Source: Pleurocapsa minor HA4230-MV1 (lineage in GTDB: Bacteria; Cyanobacteriota; Cyanobacteriia; Cyanobacteriales; Xenococcaceae). Taken from it: a DNA stretch of 64,000 nucleotides. The stretch lies in the NCBI GenBank assembly GCA_019359095.1, contig JAHHHZ010000036.1, positions 496,001 through 560,000 of the forward strand. Direction: 5' to 3'. Made by a program: the position numbers and the translations under genes. The notes beneath the pieces were generated by a model, which made no database searches, was not told the DNA's origin, and was given only the letters and a program-made list of their open reading frames with translations. This document shows positions 25,212 to 34,000 of this stretch, piece by piece. The first letter of the stretch is position 1; each line of letters begins with the position of its first letter.

Positions 25212-25574
25212 GTCCTTACTCCTCGTCTTAATTGTCTTTTACTTAATTAAAAGTATTCGCAATAAACTATAACTCATTTTGAGAGCATTTTTGCAAAATA
25301 TTGATTTGTTCAGACTTGACAGCTAAATTCAAGCTCTGGTTAATTAGGCTAAAATTCTTTATTATAAGCGATTAAGAGCTTTTTTTGCGAAATATTTGAG
25401 GGACAGAAATGAACAATGTAAATTTATGTAATTAGTTTATTGATATTTAATTGCAATAGGTGGTAGCTTAATTCCAGCGCTAAATGACTATAGAGCTACC
25501 AAGCAGAGTCTACTCTGATCGTTGGTGAATGTCGTCAAGTTAAAAATCACTTTGGTGGGGAGCGGAATTTTGTA
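25212..25574. other. Upstream region of the NRPS/PKS cluster
   Basis: A 363-base A+T-rich gap between the divergent receptor pseudogene and the first synthetase gene. It has one promoter-like site (25316-25344) and no ORF. I looked for a Fur-type inverted repeat and found none convincing. Confidence 0.6.
25316..25344 (+). promoter_or_regulatory. Sigma-70-type promoter for the NRPS/PKS cluster (predicted)
   Basis: TTGACA at 25316-25321, a 17-base spacer and GTTAAT at 25339-25344 (4 of 6 to TATAAT). Transcription would start about 225 bases upstream of the first GTG codon. Predicted from sequence only. Confidence 0.45.
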
Positions 25575-28500
25575 GTGGATAATTGTTCGACAATAGTAGA
25601 GCTTTTGCAATATAGAGCTGCTTCACAATCTCTAACAACGGCTTTTAAGTTTTTAAAAGATGGAGAAAAAGAAACAGAAACGCTAACTTATGGAGAGTTA
25701 GATCGCCGAGCTAAAGCGATCGCAACTCAATTACAAGCATTAAACTTAAGTGGCGAAAGAGCTTTATTACTTTATCCTTCAGGATTAGATTATGTAGCAG
25801 CTTTTTTCGGCTGTCTGTATGCAAGCGTTATTGCCGTTCCTGCTTATCCACCCCAAAATCAGAGAAAAACCCCTAGAATACAAGCTATAACTAAGGATGC
25901 AGAAGTAGCGATCGCTCTTACCACTGAGACGCTTTTACCGAGAATGCAGTCTTTATTGGGCAAAATTGGTAGTTTTCGATGGCTAGCTACGGATAGTTTA
26001 GCAGCAGGAATTGAAGCTAATTGGCAGGAATCAGATGTAGATAGAGATGCAATCGCTTTTTTGCAATATACATCGGGTTCTACAGGTACGCCAAAAGGAG
26101 TCATGGTCAGTCATGGGAACATAATACATAATGCAGCGATGACTTATCGTTGGATGGGACATTCTCCTGAAAGTAAGTTTATTTCTTGGCTGCCAATCTA
26201 TCATGACATGGGGCTAATTGGCGGTATTTTACAGCCTCTTTATGGCGGTTTTCCTTGTGTGTTGATGTCGCCCACCTCGTTTTTACAACGTCCCTATCGT
26301 TGGTTACAAGCTATTTCTCAATATAAAGGAACTACTAGCGGTGCGCCTAATTTTGCTTACGAACTATGTGTGCAAAGGATTACTGCCGAACAACGGGCTA
26401 CTTTAGATCTGAGTAGTTGGCAGGTGGCTTTTAATGGGGCTGAACCGATTCGTCATGAGACTTTAGAGTTATTTGCAGCTACATTTGCTGACTGTGGTTT
26501 TCGCCCATCGGCTTTTTATCCCTGTTATGGAATGGCGGAAACAACTTTATTAGTTTCTGGAAAAAATAAAGAAGTAAAAAGACTAGAGAATGAACAGGTT
26601 TCCTATCAAAGTAAAGCTGTGGATAGATTGGCTTTAGCTGAAGATAGAATTGTAGAAGTCTGCGAACAAGAAGATAGCAAAATTTTAGTTGGTTGCGGTA
26701 GGAGTATTCCCGATCTAGAAATTGCGATCGTTAATCCTGAAACCCTTACAGTTTGTCCGTCGGTCAAAGTAGGGGAGATTTGGGTGCGTGGGGATAGTGT
26801 GGCGAAGGGTTATTGGCATCGTTTGGAGGAGACGGAAGAGACGTTTCGCGCCAAGACGCAGAGGCGCAAAGGAGTTAATAGTGGTGATTTTGAAGTTGAA
26901 ATAAGTCCAGATAGTTGTTTTCTGCGTACTGGTGATTTGGGATTTTTGGATGAGTCGGGGGAGTTGTTTGTTACTGGTAGGCTGAAGGATTTGATTATTG
27001 TTAGGGGGCGTAATCTTTATCCTCAAGATATTGAGTTGACGGCCCAAAGGAGTCATGATGCTTTGCGTTTGGGTAGTAATGCTGCTTTTACGGTGGAGAG
27101 GGAAAATGAGGAAAGATTGGTAGTTGTACAGGAGTTGGAGTTTCGGGCTAAACCGAATCTGGATTCAGTAATTACAGCAATTCGTCAAGCTGTGACGGAG
27201 GCGCATGAGATAGAGGTTTATGGTGTGGTTTTGATTAAGCCTGGGAGTATCCCGAAGACTTCTAGTGGTAAGATTCAACGTCGGGCAACGAGGAATCAGT
27301 TTTTGGCAGGTACATTAAATATAGTTGCTAGTGATTTTATCGAAACTCAGGAATGTAGTGAGGGAGAAAGTAAGTTAACTAGAAAAGAGCTTTTACAACA
27401 ATCTTCTCAAGAAGCCCAGTTACTTTTAGAGTCATATCTGCAAACTAACATTGCACGTATCTTAAAAAGATCGCCTCAAGAAATTGAAGTGACAAGTCCC
27501 TTGACTAGTTTGGGGTTGGATTCGTTAAAGGTTTTTGAATTAATAAATCTAATTGAAGCTGACTTGGGAGTTAATATTGCGATCGCCGATTTGTTTTCAG
27601 GCTTGAATATGCGATCGCTCTCTACAAAAATCTTAGCCAACTTAGAAATATCTAATTCTACTGAATCTATATCTTTAGAAAGAATTACGACAAATAATAA
27701 TATTTATCCAGTTTCTTTTGCTCAAGCTCGACTTTGGTTTCTAGATCGTTTGAAAACTGGTAATTCTGCCTATAATATTGCTTTTGGCGTTCGCATTCAA
27801 GGTAACTTGCAAAGGGAGATATTAGAAAAAGCCCTCAACTGTGTCATTCAAAGACATGAAATATTACGGACTAGTTTTAATAGTTTATCAGGTCAAATAA
27901 TTGGCGCAATCGCAGCAGATTTTAAGCTGTCGTTAACCGTAAGAGACTATCAACAATTCTCTAGAGAAAAACAAGAATTAGAAGTAAAAAGAATTGCCAC
28001 TCAAGAACATCAAAAGCCTTTTAATCTTTCGGAACTACCTTTACTAAGAGCTACGCTGTTATGTTTAGCACCCCAAGAACATATACTTTTAATTAATATT
28101 CATCATATTATTTTTGATGGTTGGTCGGCAGAGATATTTATTAATGAGCTTGGTACTTTTTATCAAGATATTCTTGGCGATCGCCTTTCATCAATTTCTG
28201 AACTTCCCATACAGTATCGAGACTTTATTGGTTGGCAAAAACAATGGTTACACCAAGAAAATATAACTAAACATCTAGATTACTGGACGCAAAAACTAAA
28301 GGGCGCGCCGACTATTTTACAGTTACCTACAGATAGACCTAGACTACCAATTCAATCTGAGGGGGGTGCAACCCAATCTTTAGTCTTACCCAAAACGCTT
28401 TCTCAACAACTTAAAACACTGGCGCTGCAAGAAAATGTTACCCTGTTCATACTCTTATTGGCAGCATTCAAAATTTTACTATTGCGCCATACAGGACAGG

Positions 28501-31031
28501 AAAATATAGTTGTTGGTTCGCCCATTGCCAATCGCCAGCATCAAAAGTTGCAGGGATTAATCGGCTTTTTTGTTAATACCATCCCACTGCGAACTAACTT
28601 AGCAGGTAATCCCAGTTTTCAAGAATTACTATCACAGATACGTCAGGTGGCGATCGAAGCCTATACCCATCAAGATTTACCTTTTGAACAGTTAGTAGAA
28701 GCACTCCAGCCAGAGCGGAATTTAAGCTACACGCCGATATTTCAGGTAATGTTTGCCGTGACAGATACGCCGAAGTTACCCGAAATTGAGGGTTTAAATT
28801 GGAGTCAGTATCGAATCGATCGCGAGACAGCACAGTTCGATCTCAACGTCTCTATTGAAGCAGAAGCAGAATTGAGGGTTTGTTTTGAATACAATCGAGA
28901 TTTATTCGATGCAGCCACGATCGCATCTATGGTCGATCGCTTTGCCATTTTATTGCAAGGGATCGTTACCAATCCAGCAGCAAAGTTATCAGATTTACCT
29001 TATCTAACTGAATTAGAAATCCAACAGCTATCAAACTGGAATAATACTCAGGTTGACTATCCTCAAGTTTGCTTTCCCCAGCTATTTGAAGCACAGGTAA
29101 CGAAAACTCCCCAGGCGATCGCCCTCAGCTTTGAAGAACAAGAAATAACCTATTTTGAATTAAATCGACGCGCCAATATCCTCGCTCATGAACTGCAAAC
29201 TTTAGGGGTTCAACCAGATACTATCGTCGGTGTTTGTCTGGAACGTTCTTTAGAACTGGCGATCGCTTTGGTGGCAATTCTCAAAGCTGGTGGGGCGTAC
29301 TTACCTTTGGACTGTAGCTATCCCCAAGAACGTTTGGCATTTATGCTAGCAGATGCCAACATCAACGTATTATTAACCCAAAAGCATCTGCAATCAGTAT
29401 TACCAACCTATCAAGGACAAATTATTTGTTTGGATGATCAGGATATTTGGTTAGGGGACAAAATAGCCAACCCAGTCAGTCACGTCGAACCAGATAACCT
29501 AGCTTATGTAATTTATACCTCTGGTTCAACAGGAACACCTAAAGGGGTGATGAACACTCATCGAGGTTTGGTTAATCGCTTGTTGTGGATGCAAGACACT
29601 TATCGATTAATCCCAGAAGAGAAAGTTTTACAGAAGACACCCTATAGTTTTGATGTTTCAGTTTGGGAATTTTTCTGGCCATTGCTAACTGGTGCATCTC
29701 TAGTAATAGCCAAACCAGGAGGACATCAAGATAGTGATTATTTAGTCGATCTAATCGAGCAAGCACAAATTACAACCCTGCATTTTGTTCCCTCGATGTT
29801 ACAAGTATTTCTTGACGAACCAGAATTAGAAAAATCACAGAAATGTCGCAGTCTCAAACGAGTTATTTGTAGTGGCGAAGCCCTTTCATTACCCCTGCAA
29901 GAAAAGTTTTTTGCTCGCCTTAACTGTGAACTATACAATCTTTATGGCCCAACTGAAGCAGCGATCGATGTCACCTATTGGCAATGTCAACCAGAATATC
30001 AGGGCAGTCAGGGCAGTTCGCGAACTGCCCCTACAGTTCCCATTGGTCGCCCGATTGCCAACACGCAGATATATATTTTAAATCGAGATCTACAACCCGT
30101 GCCGATTGGAGTAGCGGGAGAATTACACATTGGTGGAGTGGGGTTGGCTAGAGGTTATTTAAATCAGCCAGAGTTAACTAAAGAAAAGTTTATTTCGATC
30201 CCCCCTACCCCCCTTACTAAGGGGGGATTGAGGGAGGATCGTTTATACAAAACTGGAGACTTAGCAAGATACCTACCAACCCTAAAGGATACCGCTTCGC
30301 GTCCTAAAGGATTAGCTCCTAACGTCGCGTCACACGAAGTTAGTCCTTTAGGGCATAATGGCGCGATTGAGTATTTAGGTAGAATCGACCACCAAGTCAA
30401 AATCAGAGGCTTTCGGGTTGAATTGGGGGAAATTGAAGCAGTTTTAAGTCAACATCCAGCCGTAAGAGAAACGGTAGTTGTTGTGAGAGAAATATCTCAA
30501 AGACAGCAGTTATTGGCATACATCGTTTGCGATCGCGATCTTCAATGGTCAAGGGAAGAGGGTAAAAAATATCTCCAAGATCTATTGCCAGAATATATGC
30601 TGCCATCAGCTTTTGTGATCCTCGATCGACTACCTCTGTTACCTAACGGAAAAATAAATCGTCGTGCTTTACCTCTACCCGAAAGTGCATCGACCACAGT
30701 AGCTCATCAAGCACCTAGTTCGGAAATCGAACAAAAGATCGCTGCTATTTGGCAAGAAGCATTACAGCTAACAAAAGTGGGGATCGATGATAATTTTTTC
30801 GACCTCGGCGGACATTCTTTACTCCTACTTGAGGTAAATCAAAAATTGAGAAAGTCTTTACAACGCGATTTATCTGTGGTGGAAATGTTTCAGCACCCGA
30901 CGATCGCTTCTTTAGCAGTGTATCTTACTCAAAGTTGCCACCAGAAAGATGCTTTTCAATCGATACGCGATCGCACCAGCCAAAGAATTAAAGCAATTAA
31001 TAGACAAAAACGACTCGCAAAAAACAGATGA
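25575..31031 (+). CDS. FAAL-ACP-C-A(Ser)-PCP: lipopeptide loading and first extension module
   Basis: An 1818-residue starter synthetase. Residues 1-580: fatty-acyl-AMP ligase (YTSGSTGTPKGVMVSHGN at 165-182, RTGDLG at 451). 610-690: ACP, Ser650. 710-1145: condensation domain with HHxxxDG at 843-849. 1165-1700: adenylation domain. 1715-1785: PCP, Ser748 within the module numbering of the protein at residue 1748. Specificity residues read DVWHISLIDK, the serine code. It should activate a fatty acid, load it on the ACP and join it to Ser. Start is a GTG with GGGGAGC upstream; the stop overlaps the next ATG (ATGA), coupling translation. Repeat-derived peptides are inserted near residues 423-435, 1475-1487, 1541-1556 and 1568-1594. 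Confidence 0.93.
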   Translation: MDNCSTIVELLQYRAASQSLTTAFKFLKDGEKETETLTYGELDRRAKAIATQLQALNLSGERALLLYPSGLDYVAAFFGCLYASVIAVPAYPPQNQRKTPRIQAITKDAEVAIALTTETLLPRMQSLLGKIGSFRWLATDSLAAGIEANWQESDVDRDAIAFLQYTSGSTGTPKGVMVSHGNIIHNAAMTYRWMGHSPESKFISWLPIYHDMGLIGGILQPLYGGFPCVLMSPTSFLQRPYRWLQAISQYKGTTSGAPNFAYELCVQRITAEQRATLDLSSWQVAFNGAEPIRHETLELFAATFADCGFRPSAFYPCYGMAETTLLVSGKNKEVKRLENEQVSYQSKAVDRLALAEDRIVEVCEQEDSKILVGCGRSIPDLEIAIVNPETLTVCPSVKVGEIWVRGDSVAKGYWHRLEETEETFRAKTQRRKGVNSGDFEVEISPDSCFLRTGDLGFLDESGELFVTGRLKDLIIVRGRNLYPQDIELTAQRSHDALRLGSNAAFTVERENEERLVVVQELEFRAKPNLDSVITAIRQAVTEAHEIEVYGVVLIKPGSIPKTSSGKIQRRATRNQFLAGTLNIVASDFIETQECSEGESKLTRKELLQQSSQEAQLLLESYLQTNIARILKRSPQEIEVTSPLTSLGLDSLKVFELINLIEADLGVNIAIADLFSGLNMRSLSTKILANLEISNSTESISLERITTNNNIYPVSFAQARLWFLDRLKTGNSAYNIAFGVRIQGNLQREILEKALNCVIQRHEILRTSFNSLSGQIIGAIAADFKLSLTVRDYQQFSREKQELEVKRIATQEHQKPFNLSELPLLRATLLCLAPQEHILLINIHHIIFDGWSAEIFINELGTFYQDILGDRLSSISELPIQYRDFIGWQKQWLHQENITKHLDYWTQKLKGAPTILQLPTDRPRLPIQSEGGATQSLVLPKTLSQQLKTLALQENVTLFILLLAAFKILLLRHTGQENIVVGSPIANRQHQKLQGLIGFFVNTIPLRTNLAGNPSFQELLSQIRQVAIEAYTHQDLPFEQLVEALQPERNLSYTPIFQVMFAVTDTPKLPEIEGLNWSQYRIDRETAQFDLNVSIEAEAELRVCFEYNRDLFDAATIASMVDRFAILLQGIVTNPAAKLSDLPYLTELEIQQLSNWNNTQVDYPQVCFPQLFEAQVTKTPQAIALSFEEQEITYFELNRRANILAHELQTLGVQPDTIVGVCLERSLELAIALVAILKAGGAYLPLDCSYPQERLAFMLADANINVLLTQKHLQSVLPTYQGQIICLDDQDIWLGDKIANPVSHVEPDNLAYVIYTSGSTGTPKGVMNTHRGLVNRLLWMQDTYRLIPEEKVLQKTPYSFDVSVWEFFWPLLTGASLVIAKPGGHQDSDYLVDLIEQAQITTLHFVPSMLQVFLDEPELEKSQKCRSLKRVICSGEALSLPLQEKFFARLNCELYNLYGPTEAAIDVTYWQCQPEYQGSQGSSRTAPTVPIGRPIANTQIYILNRDLQPVPIGVAGELHIGGVGLARGYLNQPELTKEKFISIPPTPLTKGGLREDRLYKTGDLARYLPTLKDTASRPKGLAPNVASHEVSPLGHNGAIEYLGRIDHQVKIRGFRVELGEIEAVLSQHPAVRETVVVVREISQRQQLLAYIVCDRDLQWSREEGKKYLQDLLPEYMLPSAFVILDRLPLLPNGKINRRALPLPESASTTVAHQAPSSEIEQKIAAIWQEALQLTKVGIDDNFFDLGGHSLLLLEVNQKLRKSLQRDLSVVEMFQHPTIASLAVYLTQSCHQKDAFQSIRDRTSQRIKAINRQKRLAKNR
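26841..26877. repeat. Dispersed repeat in frame in the FAAL domain
   Basis: TCGCGCCAAGACGCAGAGGC followed by GCAAAGG, the repeat family seen at 5211-5243. It encodes about residues 423-435, just before the RTGDLG (A7-like) motif. Confidence 0.65.
30000..30036. repeat. In-frame palindrome in A(Ser) domain
   Basis: Core GGGCAGTTCGCGAACTGCCC at 30011-30030 is a perfect 20-base palindrome followed by CCTACAG. It adds about 12 residues (QGSQGSSRTAPT) before 'PIGRPIANTQIYI' compared with the other Ser-activating domain encoded near 50000. Confidence 0.85.
30196..30241. repeat. In-frame GATCCCCCC-type palindrome, 'empty' version
   Basis: CGATCCCCCCTACC joined directly to CCCCTTACTAAGGGGGG and GGATCG. 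It encodes 'SIPPTPLTKGGLREDRLY' immediately before A7. It is the uninterrupted form of the repeat that carries a 45-base insert at 45436-45526. Confidence 0.9.
30279..30359. repeat. In-frame CCTAAAGG/GCGTC repeat after A7
   Basis: Contains CCTAAAGGATACCGCTTCGC, CCTAAAGGATTAGC and, inverted, GAAGTTAGTCCTTTAGG. It adds about 25 residues between 'YKTGDLARYLP' and 'GAIEYLGRID', where the A(Ser) domain of the later synthetase has none. Confidence 0.85.
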
Positions 31032-34000
31032 ACAGTTCAGAAACCCCAGAATCACAAGAATCATTAGAAGCAATCGCAATTGTCGGTATGGCAGGACGTT
31101 TTCCTGGTGCCAGCAATTTAGCAGAATTTTGGCACAATTTAGCCACTGGAATTGAATCAGTATCCTTTTTTAACGACGAGGAATTGACTCAATCGGGAAT
31201 CGATCCGAGCCTACTGAAAAATCCTCACTACGTCAAAGCTAGTGCTGTTTTAGAGGATATAGATTTATTCGATGCTCCCTTTTTTGACTTTAATCCGAAA
31301 GAAGCTGAAATTACCGATCCGCAACACCGCCTATTTTTAGAATGCGCCTGGGAGGCACTAGAAAATGCTGGGTACGATCCCCAAAGGTATCAAGGTAAAA
31401 CGGGAGTTTACGGCGGAGCTAGTCTTAATAATTATTATGCCTTCAATGCCAATCGCGATCGCCTGGGTTCAGCTCAATCCTATCAAACCCTGATCGGCAA
31501 CGATAAAGACTTTCTCACTACTCGCGTTTCCTATAAATTAAATCTAACAGGGCCGAGTATTACCGTACAAACAGCCTGTTCGACATCCCTAGTCGCCACT
31601 GTACTCGCTTGCCAAAGTTTATTAAATTATCAATGCGATTTGGCTTTAGCTGGTGGAGTTTCCCTTCGCGTACCCCAAAAAGCTGGATATTTACACGAAT
31701 CAGGAGGGACTTTATCCCCTGATGGTCACTGTCGCGCTTTTGATGCTCAAGCAGGAGGCATGATTATTGGTAACGGTGTCGGAATTGTTGTTCTCAAAAG
31801 ATTATCAGAAGCGATCGCCGATGGCGACTATATTCATGCGGTGATTAAAGGTGCAGCGATTAATAATGATGGTGCGGGAAAAGTCGGCTATACTGCCCCC
31901 AGTGTCGATGGTCAAGCAGAGGTAATCGCCGAAGCCATGATGCTAGCTGGAGTAGAACCAGAAACTATCGACTATATCCAAGCTCACGGTACTGGTACAA
32001 CTTTAGGCGATCCGATTGAAATTGCAGCACTGTCTCAGGTTTTTCGTGCCAACACCACTAAAGCAGGTTTTTGTGCGATCAGTTCAGTAAAAACTAATAT
32101 TGGTCATTTAGATGCTGCTGCTGGAATTGCTGGGCTAATTCAAACGGTTTTAGCTCTCAAGCATAAGTCGATTCCACCTAGTCTAAATTTTGAGCAGCCA
32201 AATCCTCAAATTGATTTTGTCAATAGTCCTTTTTACGTTAATACTAAACTGACGGAATGGGAACCAGCAGGACATCCTAGACGCGCAGGGGTCAGTTCAT
32301 TAGGTATTGGTGGGACGAATGCTCATGTTGTTCTTGAAGAAGCCCCAGATCTCGTAGGGGTGATTCGCCCTAAAGGACTAGCTGCGCGTCGCGAATCGCC
32401 CCTACGGGAATTATTGGTTATTTCGGCGAAAACTGAATCCGCGTTAGAGACAGCGACGGACAATTTAGTAGAACATTTAAATAAACATCCCGAATTGAAT
32501 TTAGCTGATGTGGCGTATACCTTACAGGTGGGGCGCAAAGAATTTACTTATCGTCGCATGGTGGTAGGAAAAGATGTTGAAGATGTGGCGATCGCTCTGC
32601 AAAATCGAGAACCTCAAAGGGTTTTGACTCATTGTACCCAGCTAAATAATCCCTCAATTGTCTTTATGTTTCCTGGGCAGGGTTCTCAGTATGTCAACAT
32701 GGGTACGGAATTATATGAAACTGAGCCTGTTTTTCGTGAGTGGATCGATCGCTGTGCGGAATTATTAGAACCTGAATTGGGGTTGGATTTGCGATCGCTA
32801 ATTTATCCCATCGTAGGGGCGAACGGCCGTTCGCCCCTACAGGAATCGCCCTTACAACAAACTGAAATAGCACAACCAGCTATCTTTACTATCGAATATG
32901 CTTTAGCCCAATTATGGATGTCTTGGGGAATAAAACCACAAGCTGCGATCGGTCATAGTATTGGAGAATACGTAGCTGCAACCATTGCTGGTGTGATGTC
33001 TTTAGAAGATGCTTTGTGTTTAGTAGCGCGACGGGGTAAGTTAATTCAACAAATGCCGACAGGTTCAATGCTGGCGGTGTCTTTATCAGAGACAACGGTA
33101 AGGGCGAACGGCGGTTCGCCCCTACAAAAGGATGGATTATCTTTAGCTGCTGTTAATGCTCCTAATTTATGCGTCATTTCAGGTAGTGATGAGGCAATAA
33201 CTAAAATAAATAAAGAATTGACTGAAAAAGGTATTGAATGCCGTCATCTTCATACTTCCCATGCTTTCCATTCTCCCATGATGGATGATGCGATCGCCCC
33301 TTTTACCCAAGAAATTGCCAAAGTTAAATTAAATCCACCTCAAATGCCCTTTATTTCCAACGTTACAGGCACTTGGATAACAGACGAACAAGCAACAAAT
33401 CCCCATTATTGGGCAAAACATATGAGGCAAACAGTTCGTTTTGCTGCGGGAGTTGACGAACTACTACAAGAACAAGAAAATATTTTGCTAGAAGTCGGTG
33501 CTGGCAGAACTTTATCTACTTTTGTTAAACGTAATTCTGCTCAAGCAGCAGGGCAAATAGTATTGTCGTCGTCACGTCATCCTAAAGAAACAGTTGACGA
33601 TCGCACTTTTATCCTCAATATGCTGGGTAGACTGTGGCTAGCAGGAGTAGCCATTGATTGGGGTGATTTTAATGCTCACCAAAAACGTTATCGAGTACCT
33701 CTACCAACTTATCCTTTTGAACGTCAACGTTATTGGATCGATCCTATCGATCCCCCCTTGAAAGCTTTTAAAGGGGGGTTTGGTAAAAAAGACAATATTG
33801 CTGATTGGTTTTATGTTCCTGCTTGGAAAGCCTTACCTCTGATTCAAAACAGTAAGATAACTAACGATCGCTATTTAGTTTTTGTCGATCAGTCGGCAAT
33901 TAGCGATCGCCTAATCGAAAAGTTAAAACAAGATGGACAAAATGCGATCGCCGTATATATTGGAGATAATTTCAGCCAGGATCGTTATAGCTACACCATC

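Noticed and set aside
25212-25574. Fur box for the siderophore cluster
   Set aside because: No inverted repeat resembling the Fur consensus could be found by eye; iron control remains likely but is not shown here.
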